Shown here piece after piece: positions 18,452 to 25,324 of a stretch of 64,000 nucleotides of DNA. The stretch spans positions 135,736-199,735 of the forward strand of contig VBAR01000001.1 in NCBI GenBank assembly GCA_005882315.1, read 5' to 3'. The stretch is from Bacteroidota bacterium (lineage in GTDB: Bacteria > Bacteroidota > Bacteroidia > Chitinophagales > Chitinophagaceae). A program made the position numbers and the translations under genes. A model generated the notes under the pieces. That model saw nothing but the letters and a program-made list of their open reading frames with translations. It made no database searches and was not told the DNA's origin. The first letter of the stretch is position 1. The number at the start of each line of letters is the position of its first letter.

Positions 18452-18838
18452 ATGGCCATTAATAAAAATCACGAATTTGAAGATCTGGATGGAGTGAAAT
18501 GTGCCATCGTAGAAAAGAATGCTTCGAAAGAAAGAGTTGCTTTTTTAAAAGATTTACTGGAACATAATAATTTTAAAGTCATAGTTGTTCCATCGCCTCC
18601 GCCAAAAGCTGCACCAGCGGCAAAACCAATTGAAGGCGAGACAGCACCAGTTATTGAAACCCCTCCTGCCCCTGAAACATTTACCATTGGTGTAACCAAT
18701 GTTTCTTTTAACCCTACCAATGCTATTTTTGGAAAATTACTTAGAACCAAAGACGGACATATCGTGACGCAGGTTTACTGGTATCAGAAAGAAAATGTGA
18801 GTCATGATGAAATTCCTTACTACGAATCGAAACTCTAA
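18452..18838 (+). CDS. Unknown protein with Pro/Ala linker, nuo operon tail
   Basis: I do not recognise this 128-residue protein. It has two small folded parts: residues ~1-50 (a strand-helix-strand pattern, FEDLDGVKCAIVEKNASKER) and ~80-128 (FTIGVTNVSFNPTNAIFGKLL, then VYWYQKE). They are joined by a Pro/Ala-rich linker (VPSPPPKAAPAAKPIEGE). It has no signal peptide and no membrane segment, so it is probably cytoplasmic. ATG 18452 is 14 bases after the nuoN stop; a longer frame from 18365 would overlap nuoN by 73 bases and is unlikely. Position suggests co-transcription with nuo, but nothing links it to complex I function. Confidence 0.75.
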   Translation: MAINKNHEFEDLDGVKCAIVEKNASKERVAFLKDLLEHNNFKVIVVPSPPPKAAPAAKPIEGETAPVIETPPAPETFTIGVTNVSFNPTNAIFGKLLRTKDGHIVTQVYWYQKENVSHDEIPYYESKL

Positions 18839-18849
18839 TCAACGATAAA

Positions 18850-19299
18850 ATGGAAGTAAAAAATTTATTTGATCCTATAGCAAAGCAGGATATTATTGAA
18901 CGTATTAACAAACTTACACCCGAATCAAAAGCGCTATGGGGTAAAATGAATGTATCACAAATGCTGGCACATTTGCAAATGCCGATTGGGATTGCTTATG
19001 GCACTCACCAGCCTAAAGGAAGTTTTTTACTAAGATTAATTGGCCCGCTTTTTAAAAGCAAATTGTGGGATGAAAACCCCTACAAACAAAGCCTCCCGAC
19101 TGACCCTACTTTTGTAATGATTAGCAGTGATAAAGATTTTGAAAAAGAAAAAGTTGCGTTGGTGGATATGATAAATCGCTTTACAGAATCAGCTGTAGCT
19201 GGTGAAAGACATCCTGTATTTGGTAAGATGTCAAAAGAAAACTGGAGTAAAGCCACCTGGAAGCATATAGATCATCATCTTAAGCAATTTGGTGTTTAA
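18850..19299 (+). CDS. DUF1569 (DinB-like fold) protein
   Basis: A 149-residue cytoplasmic protein of the DUF1569 family, related to the DinB/YfiT four-helix metal-binding fold. The pattern WGKMNVSQMLAHLQMPIGIAYG near residue 30, the central WDENPYKQSLPTDPTF, and the C-terminal GKMSKENWSKATWKHIDHHLKQFGV with potential metal-binding histidines are typical. Biochemical role unknown. It starts 11 bases after the previous gene and ends just before a strong terminator, closing the nuo transcript. Confidence 0.8.
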   Translation: MEVKNLFDPIAKQDIIERINKLTPESKALWGKMNVSQMLAHLQMPIGIAYGTHQPKGSFLLRLIGPLFKSKLWDENPYKQSLPTDPTFVMISSDKDFEKEKVALVDMINRFTESAVAGERHPVFGKMSKENWSKATWKHIDHHLKQFGV

Positions 19300-19306
19300 A
19301 ACAAAA

Positions 19307-19325
19307 ATCCCGCCTTCTGCGGGAT
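19307..19325. terminator. Terminator after the nuo operon
   Basis: Seven-base stem ATCCCGC / GCGGGAT with loop CTTCT, starting seven bases after the DUF1569 stop. It lies between convergent genes and could serve both. The same stem word occurs in the terminator at 54544. Confidence 0.75.
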
Positions 19326-19351
19326 CAGTTATTTATAAGCAATGAGTTCGC

Positions 19352-19576
19352 TTAATACTCATCCTCATTAAAAAGAAAATCTTCCTGTGTCGGATAATCC
19401 GGCCAGATATCTTCAATGCTTTCATACACTTCACCACCGTCATCCTCCAGCTCTTGCAGGTTCTCAACTACCTCAAGCGGGGCTCCACTACGGATCGAAT
19501 AGTCAATCAGCTCATCTTTGGTTGCGGGCCATGGAGCGTCTTCAAGATATGATGCAAGTTCAAGTGTCCAGAACAT
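19352..19576 (-). CDS. DUF2795-type small acidic protein
   Basis: A 74-residue, strongly acidic cytoplasmic protein with the compact motif PWPATKDELIDYSIRSGAPLEVVENLQEL and an acidic tail (WPDYPTQEDFLFNEDEY). This matches the small DUF2795-like proteins widespread and very conserved in Bacteroidota. Function unknown. Monocistronic, convergent with the nuo operon end, with a 204-base gap to the divergent lolD in which I see no gene. Confidence 0.8.
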   Translation of the reverse strand: MFWTLELASYLEDAPWPATKDELIDYSIRSGAPLEVVENLQELEDDGGEVYESIEDIWPDYPTQEDFLFNEDEY

Positions 19577-19781
19577 ATTTTCGTAAGGGTTTTAGGTTAT
19601 TAAAAATACGGGGCTTGTAATGTCTTCACCTGCCGTACCTCCCAAAATTTCGGCAAAAGTAGGCTTCTTAACGAATTTTCCAAATCTAACATTACACATC
19701 CATTTTAATTCATTCTTAAAGTTTTAAGACGATTTGCCGTCGATTTGCCTGCGCTTATGATTGTTAATGTAAATTCGCGGC

Positions 19782-20432
19782 ATGCTTAAAGCCAGTAACA
19801 TTCATAAGAAATACGGAACGGTGGAAGTATTGCGTGGAGTTGACCTTGAGATTAACCGGGGCGAGGTTGTTTCTATTGTTGGCCCATCAGGTTCTGGAAA
19901 AAGCACCCTCCTTCACATCCTCGGTACGCTGGACAAAGCAGATACCGGCGAGGTCCGCATGAATGATACATTATTAACAGCTTTATCAGGCAACAAACTG
20001 GCTTCCTTCAGGAATAAACATATCGGCTTTGTGTTCCAGTTTCATCATTTGCTGCCCGAGTTTTCAGCGCTTGAAAATGCATCTATACCCGGATGGCTGG
20101 CTGGCAGAAAAAAGAAAGAAGTGATGGAAGAAGCAGAAAAACTATTAAATATGCTGGGGCTTTCAAACCGGCTTCATAATAAACCCAATCAACTTTCCGG
20201 GGGTGAACAACAGCGAGTAGCTGTAGCGAGAGCATTGATCAATAAACCTGATATCGTAATGGCTGACGAACCCACCGGCAATCTCGATTCAGCAAATGCA
20301 AAAGAACTGCATCATTTATTTTTCGATCTGAGAAAACAGTTCAACCAGACATTCCTGATAGTTACACATAACGAAGAATTAGCTCAGCTAAGCGACAGGG
20401 TACTGCATATGATGGATGGGAAGATTGTTTGA
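19782..20432 (+). CDS. lolD: LolD-like lipoprotein-releasing ABC transporter ATPase
   Basis: A 216-residue ABC ATPase with Walker [11 protein letters not shown]-loop FQFHHLLPEF, signature LSGGEQQRV and Walker [13 protein letters not shown]. Size, the Q-loop sequence and FRNKHIGFVFQFHHLLPEFSALEN fit LolD, which powers lipoprotein release from the inner membrane together with LolC/E-type permeases. The permease is not next to it, so partner assignment is by family only. A near-consensus -7 box, TAAATTCG (19770-19777), sits five bases before the ATG. An octamer inverted repeat starts at its stop codon. Confidence 0.85.
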   Translation: MLKASNIHKKYGTVEVLRGVDLEINRGEVVSIVGPSGSGKSTLLHILGTLDKADTGEVRMNDTLLTALSGNKLASFRNKHIGFVFQFHHLLPEFSALENASIPGWLAGRKKKEVMEEAEKLLNMLGLSNRLHNKPNQLSGGEQQRVAVARALINKPDIVMADEPTGNLDSANAKELHHLFFDLRKQFNQTFLIVTHNEELAQLSDRVLHMMDGKIV

Positions 20433-20544
20433 TTTGCGGATTTATCAATGTGCGGATTTGCGAATTAAAAACACAAATAATCGAATAGCTTTAAACCTTC
20501 TTTCATTCGCAAATTTGCTAATCCGCACATTTGCACATTAAATC
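20431..20544. repeat. Inverted pair of octamer arrays between lolD and pduO
   Basis: Left arm 20431-20464 has 8-base units gatttgcg, gatttatc, aatgtgcg, gatttgcg. Right arm 20505-20544 has attcgcaa, atttgcta, atccgcac, atttgcac, attaaatc, which is the reverse complement of the same word family. The left arm begins in the lolD stop codon and the right arm ends in the pduO stop codon. This could fold as a bidirectional terminator for the convergent pair. Confidence 0.65.
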
Positions 20545-21098
20545 CTCGGTTTCCACGGGATTTCTATAGCATTCAGTTTATGTGCTGCATACCTTGCCAG
20601 TACAAAAAGATAATCACTTAAACGATTAAGGTATTTGATAATGAGGTTAGGCACTTCATCATTCTTCTTTTGCATTCTTACAATGCATCTTTCGGCACGG
20701 CGACAAACACATCTTGCAACATGCAGTGTTGATGCAGCTACATGACCAGCGGGAAGAATGAATGATTTCATTTCGGGCAATACTTCATTCATTCTGTCAA
20801 TCTCTTTTTCGAGCAATACCACATCTGTTTCGAGTAGGTCAGGGATCTTCAGTTTTGTTTCTTTATCCGGGTCACAAGCCAATGCAGAGCCGATCGTAAA
20901 AAGCCGGTCTTGTATTTCAGAAAGTATATTATCGATCTTATTATCCTGTAAATGATCAAAACACAACCCAACAAAAGAGTTCAATTCATCTATTGTACCG
21001 TAAGCTTCGATACGGCGATGTGATTTGGGAACTTTCGTTCCACCGATCAAAGAAGTTTTTCCTCTATCACCTGTTTTGGTATAAATTTTAAATGCCAT
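20538..21098 (-). CDS. pduO: PduO-type cob(I)alamin adenosyltransferase
   Basis: A 186-residue enzyme that transfers the adenosyl group of ATP to cob(I)alamin to make coenzyme B12. The N-terminal ATP-binding motif YTKTGDRGKTSLIGG, the TIDELNSFVG segment, and the C-terminal RAERCIVRM and LNRLSDYLFVLARYA motifs identify the PduO/MMAB family rather than CobA. No B12-dependent enzyme lies nearby, so the user of the cofactor is elsewhere. It is followed downstream by the octamer hairpin shared with lolD. Confidence 0.93.
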   Translation of the reverse strand: MAFKIYTKTGDRGKTSLIGGTKVPKSHRRIEAYGTIDELNSFVGLCFDHLQDNKIDNILSEIQDRLFTIGSALACDPDKETKLKIPDLLETDVVLLEKEIDRMNEVLPEMKSFILPAGHVAASTLHVARCVCRRAERCIVRMQKKNDEVPNLIIKYLNRLSDYLFVLARYAAHKLNAIEIPWKPRI

Positions 21099-21115
21099 TG
21101 GTTTGAAAGATTAAT

Positions 21116-21826
21116 TTATGCTCCTGCAGTTGCAAGTTTGCCTGCCTGTTGTTTATCAGTTTCAATCAATCCGTCTCTTAACCTTACAACACGGCGGGCA
21201 TGAGCAGCAATATCGGATTCATGTGTTACCAGCACAATCGTGTTTCCTTCAGAATATATTTTATCAAATATCTCCATGATCTCATAGGAAGTAGTCGTAT
21301 CAAGATTACCTGTAGGTTCATCAGCCAATATGAGTGAAGGGTTATTCACCAATGCTCTTGCAATAGCCACTCTCTGACATTGGCCACCACTCAATTCATT
21401 GGGTTTATGGTGGCTCCTGTCTGTTAGATTAACCAGGTCCAGCACATGCAAAGCTCTTTCGTTTCTTTGTTTTTTTCCAACACCACCGTATACAAGCGGC
21501 AGAGCTACGTTTTCCAATGCTGTTAATCGTGGCAACAAATTGAATTGTTGAAATACAAATCCTATCTCTTTATTTCTAATCTCAGCCAATTCATTATCCT
21601 CCATTCTGCTCACTGCTTTGCCATTAAGGACATATGTTCCGGCTGTTGGTGAATCCAGGCAACCAATAATATTCATTAATGTGCTTTTGCCAGATCCCGA
21701 TGGTCCCATTAAAGCCACATATTCGTTTTTTAATATATCCAGCGAAATACCTTTCAACACGGGCAATTCCTGTTTACCCATGAAATAGCTTTTGCGGATT
21801 CCTTCGAGATGGATTATTGAGCTCAT
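21116..21826 (-). CDS. MacB-type ABC transporter ATP-binding protein
   Basis: A 236-residue ABC ATPase with Walker [10 protein letters not shown], signature LSGGQCQRV, Walker [13 protein letters not shown] and switch histidine VLVTHESD. It belongs to the LolD/MacB/FtsE branch (type VII transport systems), which usually drives export or mechanotransmission with a FtsX-like permease; no permease lies in this cluster. ATG 21826 ([10 protein letters not shown]) is chosen; the upstream in-frame start at 21841 would run into the hairpin. It sits between gatC and pduO on the same strand, 17 bases before pduO. Confidence 0.88.
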   Translation of the reverse strand: MSSIIHLEGIRKSYFMGKQELPVLKGISLDILKNEYVALMGPSGSGKSTLMNIIGCLDSPTAGTYVLNGKAVSRMEDNELAEIRNKEIGFVFQQFNLLPRLTALENVALPLVYGGVGKKQRNERALHVLDLVNLTDRSHHKPNELSGGQCQRVAIARALVNNPSLILADEPTGNLDTTTSYEIMEIFDKIYSEGNTIVLVTHESDIAAHARRVVRLRDGLIETDKQQAGKLATAGA

Positions 21827-21839
21827 AAATAACAAAATC

Positions 21840-21884
21840 AAATTCCAAATTCCATTTCGAAGTTCGCTGTGGAATTTGGAATTT
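21840..21884. terminator. Perfect hairpin after gatC built from heptamers
   Basis: A 15-base perfect stem (21840-21854 with 21870-21884) around a 15-base loop, one base after the gatC stop. The stem is two copies of the 7-base word AATTCCA, with further diverged copies alongside. It lacks a clean T-run on the minus strand, so it may attenuate or stabilise the transcript rather than act as a classical terminator before the ABC gene. Confidence 0.6.
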
Positions 21885-21885
21885 C

Positions 21886-22182
21886 CTATTTGGGATTTTT
21901 AATAACCTTCGGTACTTTGAAAAACTGATCATCATGTTCAGGTGCATTTTTTAATGCTTCCTTACGGCTGATCGAACCCTTGATCTGATCCTCACGCAGC
22001 ACATTTGCCTCTTCACTCATATGCAATAACGGCTCAACGCCATCAAGGTTGAGTTCATTCAATTTATCTGCAAATTCGATCATTCGCTGCAGGTCTGTTT
22101 TGATAGTTTCTTTTTCTGATTCATCAAATTTCAACCGGGCCAGATGTGCTACTTTCTCTACCAGTTTATCGTTTACTTCCAT
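21886..22182 (-). CDS. gatC: Asp-tRNA(Asn)/Glu-tRNA(Gln) amidotransferase subunit C
   Basis: A 98-residue subunit that stabilises GatA in the GatCAB complex, which amidates misacylated Glu-tRNA(Gln) and Asp-tRNA(Asn). Family features: [18 protein letters not shown] near the N-terminus, central [26 protein letters not shown], and the C-terminal [15 protein letters not shown]. gatA and gatB are not in the window. It is divergent from trpS across a gap filled by a heptamer inverted repeat. Confidence 0.95.
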   Translation of the reverse strand: MEVNDKLVEKVAHLARLKFDESEKETIKTDLQRMIEFADKLNELNLDGVEPLLHMSEEANVLREDQIKGSISRKEALKNAPEHDDQFFKVPKVIKNPK

Positions 22183-22199
22183 TCAACAAATATAGTTAG

Positions 22200-22318
22200 G
22201 AGTCATGAGTTGGGAGTTCGGAGTCAAGAGTTTTTTACCAGGATGTTTGATAAGTCAGCGGTGAGTTCGGAATCCCGTCTACTAACTCATGACTCCGAAC
22301 TACCAACTCTGAACTAAT
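22200..22318. repeat. Inverted pair of heptamer arrays between gatC and trpS
   Basis: Left arm 22200-22234: gagtcat, gagttgg, gagttcg, gagtcaa, gagtttt. Right arm 22284-22318: aactcat, gactccg, aactacc, aactctg, aactaat. The right arm is the reverse complement of the left word family. It fills most of the gap between two divergently transcribed genes, so it cannot be a terminator of either. Confidence 0.7.
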
Positions 22319-22321
22319 CCC

Positions 22322-22329
22322 TATCTTCG
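22322..22329 (+). promoter_or_regulatory. Possible -7 box of trpS
   Basis: TATCTTCG resembles the Bacteroidota -7 consensus TAnnTTTG and lies nine bases before the trpS ATG, directly after the right arm of the heptamer repeat. No -33 TTG is visible at the usual distance. Confidence 0.35.
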
Positions 22330-22338
22330 CCGCCGCAA

Positions 22339-23343
22339 ATGGAAAAGAAGAAACAAATCGTAATGAGTGGCATCCGGTCGACGGGCTTTTTACACCTTGG
22401 AAATTATTTCGGGGCTATAAAAAATTTTGTACGGATGCAGGATGAATTTGAATGCTATTTTATGGTAGCTGACCTGCATTCCCTCACGACCCATCCGGAT
22501 ACAAAAGAACTCAAGGAGAATGTTCACCGCGTACTGGCAGAGAATATTGCCTGCGGACTCGATCCTGATAAAGCAACTCTTTATTGCCAGAGCCATATTT
22601 ATGAAACAGCTGAGCTATATCTCTATCTGAATATGATGGCCTATAAAGGTGAATTGGAAAAGACTACTACTTTTAAAGACAAAGCAAGACAACAACCGGA
22701 TAATATCAATGCCGGCCTGCTCACCTACCCTGTTTTACAGGCCGCTGATATCATACTTCACCGTGCATCGCTGGTGCCAGTTGGTAAAGATCAAGAGCAA
22801 CATCTTGAAATGGCCCGCAATTTTGTGAACCGCTTCAATCATCGTTATGGTGAAGTTTTCCCGGAGCCGTTTGCATTTAACTATGGCGGTGAACTGATAA
22901 AAGTACCAAGTCTTGATGGTACAGGTAAGATGAGTAAAAGCGAAAACCAGAATGCGACTATTTACCTGGCGGATGATGATACAACAATCCGGACAAAGAT
23001 CAAGAAAGCAAAAATGGATAGCGGGCCAAAAGAAATGAATTCAGCAAAATCCCCCGAAGTTGAAAATATTTTTTTATTGCTAAAACTGGTCAGCTCCCCT
23101 GATACAGTTAAGCAATTCGAGGATGACTATAATAATTGTACCATTAAATACGGTGTATTAAAAGATAAATTGGGTGAAGACATGGCGAAGTTCATTTCCC
23201 CAATCCGCGAAAAAGTAAACAGCATAATGGGTGATGAAAAATATCTGAAGGAAGTAATGGAGAAAGGAGCTGAAAAAGCTCGTAAAAGTGCGAAGGCTAC
23301 AATGGAAGCGGTACGCCAGGCAATCGGGTTGAATTATTTTTAA
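22339..23343 (+). CDS. trpS: Tryptophanyl-tRNA synthetase
   Basis: A 334-residue class I synthetase that charges tRNA(Trp). The HIGH-equivalent STGFLHLGNYFGA is at residues 14-26 and GKMSKSEN near residue 198. GLLTYPVLQAADIILH and VPVGKDQEQHLEMARNFVNRFN complete the bacterial TrpRS pattern. Normal length. Single gene, followed by a short heptamer array and then the kinase gene. Confidence 0.97.
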   Translation: MEKKKQIVMSGIRSTGFLHLGNYFGAIKNFVRMQDEFECYFMVADLHSLTTHPDTKELKENVHRVLAENIACGLDPDKATLYCQSHIYETAELYLYLNMMAYKGELEKTTTFKDKARQQPDNINAGLLTYPVLQAADIILHRASLVPVGKDQEQHLEMARNFVNRFNHRYGEVFPEPFAFNYGGELIKVPSLDGTGKMSKSENQNATIYLADDDTTIRTKIKKAKMDSGPKEMNSAKSPEVENIFLLLKLVSSPDTVKQFEDDYNNCTIKYGVLKDKLGEDMAKFISPIREKVNSIMGDEKYLKEVMEKGAEKARKSAKATMEAVRQAIGLNYF

Positions 23344-23351
23344 AAAACCAG

Positions 23352-23372
23352 AATTTCAAATCTCAAATTCCG
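23352..23372. repeat. Short heptamer array after trpS
   Basis: Three 7-base units, aatttca, aatctca, aattccg, starting nine bases after the trpS stop. Single arm. The word family is close to that of the hairpin at 21840. Confidence 0.45.
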
Positions 23373-23440
23373 AAAAAGGGCTTACTTTGAACTCAGTCCT
23401 CTAGAAGTTTATATTTTGTTCATTGGAATTTTTTTATGGT

Positions 23441-24079
23441 ATGGCGAAAGTAAAATTAAAACCAAAGCATATAGCGATTGCCGGAAATATTGGTGCCGGT
23501 AAAACCACATTAACGGAAATGCTGAGCAAGCATTATAAATGGATACCCAACTTTGAAGATGTGGACCATAATCCCTACCTCAATGATTTTTACGAGGACA
23601 TGCCCCGCTGGAGTTTTAACCTGCAGATCTATTTTTTGAATAGTCGCTTACAGCAGCTGGTTGAAATATTAAAAGGAACTGAAACTGTTATCCAGGACAG
23701 AACAATCTATGAGGATGCACACATATTTGCACCCAATCTTCATGAAATGGGATTGATGAGCAAAAGAGATTTTGATAATTACTATAAATTCTTTCAAACA
23801 CTTAAGACATTAGTTAACCCTCCTGACTTACTGATCTATTTGAATGCCTCCGTGCCGACACTGGTAGGACAAATTCAAAAAAGAGGCCGGGAGTATGAAG
23901 AGAATATTCGCCTCGATTACCTAAAAAAGCTGAACGAATACTACAACCGGTGGATCGGCGACTACAAAGAAGGCCCGCTGCTTGTAATTGATGTTGACAA
24001 AAACAAGTTCGCTGAAAAAGATGAAGACTTTGGCGATATCATTCGCAAGATAGATGGGCAGTTGTATGGCTTATTCTGA
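23441..24079 (+). CDS. Deoxynucleoside kinase
   Basis: A 212-residue P-loop kinase of the deoxynucleoside kinase family, which phosphorylates deoxynucleosides for salvage. The P-loop is GNIGAGKTT, the substrate-site motif is QDRTIYEDAHIFA, and the lid arginines are in RGREYEENIRLDYL. Sequence style fits the deoxyadenosine/deoxyguanosine kinase-like branch, but base specificity cannot be read by eye. ATG 23441 (MAKVKLKPKH) is chosen over 23423, which adds six unconserved residues. The stop is only two bases from the end of the convergent RidA gene. Confidence 0.9.
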   Translation: MAKVKLKPKHIAIAGNIGAGKTTLTEMLSKHYKWIPNFEDVDHNPYLNDFYEDMPRWSFNLQIYFLNSRLQQLVEILKGTETVIQDRTIYEDAHIFAPNLHEMGLMSKRDFDNYYKFFQTLKTLVNPPDLLIYLNASVPTLVGQIQKRGREYEENIRLDYLKKLNEYYNRWIGDYKEGPLLVIDVDKNKFAEKDEDFGDIIRKIDGQLYGLF

Positions 24080-24081
24080 TT

Positions 24082-24603
24082 TTAATCTTCTATTTCTACA
24101 ATTACTTCAACCTCTACAGCAATATTCATCGGCAGTGATCCCATGCCTACGGCCGACCGTGCATGTTTTCCTTTATCACCAAAAATCTCAACCATCAGGT
24201 CACTATAGCCATTAATTACTTTTGGTTGGTCTTTGAAATCTTCAGTACAGTTAACCATACCCAACACTTTTACAATACGTTTTACTTTATTCAGATCTCC
24301 CAGCTCGGCTTTTAAAACAGCAAGATGATTAATAGCAGCAAGTTTTGCTGCCTCATAACCTTGTTCAATAGTCAAGTCTTTACCGACTTTGCCAGTAATA
24401 TTGCTTCCATCTGTTTTTGTAGGGCCTTTGCCTGCAAGAAATAAGAGATTACCTACACGAACTGCATTCACATAATTGGCTACGGGCTTTCCTGGAGTTG
24501 TTAATACAATTCCTTTTTCTTTCAGTTTTGCTTCTGCATCCTGTGACATAGATTGAATATTTAAAATGCAAATAGAAAATAAAATGAATAAGATCTTTTT
24601 CAT
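24082..24603 (-). CDS. Exported RidA/YjgF-family protein
   Basis: A 173-residue protein made of a Sec signal peptide (MKKILFILFSICILNIQSMS) and a full RidA (YjgF/YER057c/UK114) domain. The conserved arginine lies in KHARSAVGMGSLPMNIAVEVEVIV, which in active RidA proteins binds the carboxylate of imine/enamine substrates. Classical RidA is cytosolic and deaminates 2-aminoacrylate-type intermediates; a periplasmic version must act on something else. Its start overlaps the glpF stop by four bases, so it is translationally coupled to the glycerol operon and is its last gene. Confidence 0.85.
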   Translation of the reverse strand: MKKILFILFSICILNIQSMSQDAEAKLKEKGIVLTTPGKPVANYVNAVRVGNLLFLAGKGPTKTDGSNITGKVGKDLTIEQGYEAAKLAAINHLAVLKAELGDLNKVKRIVKVLGMVNCTEDFKDQPKVINGYSDLMVEIFGDKGKHARSAVGMGSLPMNIAVEVEVIVEIED

Positions 24604-25313
24604 GATAAAAAGTTTTTAAACACATATGCAGCAATCAATGCTCCGATAATTGGTCCTACAACCGGAATCCAGCTATAACTCCAATCACTATCTCTTTTAT
24701 TTTTAATAGGCAAAATAAAATGTGCAATACGTGGACCCAGATCTCTTGCCGGGTTAATAGCATAACCAGTCGGTCCTCCAAGCGATAAACCAATTGCTAA
24801 TATTAATAACCCGACAGGCAAAGCACCCAACGATCCGGTATTGCTTGCGGGTTTTGAAAGTAATGATCCCCCTAATACGAGGACAAATGTTCCAATTATT
24901 TCAGTCATAAGGTTCCATCCTGTATTTCGGATAGCTGGTGCAGTTGAAAAAACAGCAAGCTGTGTGCTGGCATCTGCCGTTTCATCAAAATGTTGTTTAT
25001 ATGCGATCCATACAATGATCGACCCGACAATGGCACCTGCAAACTGGCCGGCAATAAATGGAAGCACTTTGCTGTTATCAAAATCTGTCATTGTAGCCAT
25101 CGCAATTGTAACGGCCGGATTCAGATGACCGCTTCCGCCTAAAGCAAGAGAAGCCGATGCACCCATGTACACAGCCATAGCCCAGCCAAATGTTATTACT
25201 ATCCATCCGCTATTATTTCCTTTGGTTTTATTTAATACCACATTGGCTATTACGCCAGCGCCGAGGATTATAAGAATAGCGGTGCCGACAAATTCAGGAA
25301 TAAATGAAGACAT
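24600..25313 (-). CDS. glpF: Glycerol uptake facilitator (aquaglyceroporin)
   Basis: A 237-residue MIP-family channel with about six membrane helices and both NPA boxes: GHLNPAVTIAM and GYAINPARDLGPR. The Asp after the second NPA-Arg and the operon context with glpD and glpK indicate glycerol transport rather than pure water flow. ATG 25313 (MSSFIPEFVG) is preferred; an in-frame TTG six bases earlier is possible. It lies 12 bases after glpD. Confidence 0.93.
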   Translation of the reverse strand: MSSFIPEFVGTAILIILGAGVIANVVLNKTKGNNSGWIVITFGWAMAVYMGASASLALGGSGHLNPAVTIAMATMTDFDNSKVLPFIAGQFAGAIVGSIIVWIAYKQHFDETADASTQLAVFSTAPAIRNTGWNLMTEIIGTFVLVLGGSLLSKPASNTGSLGALPVGLLILAIGLSLGGPTGYAINPARDLGPRIAHFILPIKNKRDSDWSYSWIPVVGPIIGALIAAYVFKNFLS

Positions 25314-25324
25314 AAGCAATCGTT

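Noticed and set aside
19577-19781. Hidden gene in the 204-base gap before lolD
   Set aside because: No frame with a sensible start and length on either strand; only a short tandem GATTTGCC duplication and a -7-like box were seen.
22200-22318. CRISPR-like array
   Set aside because: The period is 7 bases with no spacers, the units are diverged and the arms are inverted; nothing resembles a CRISPR repeat-spacer layout and no cas gene is present.
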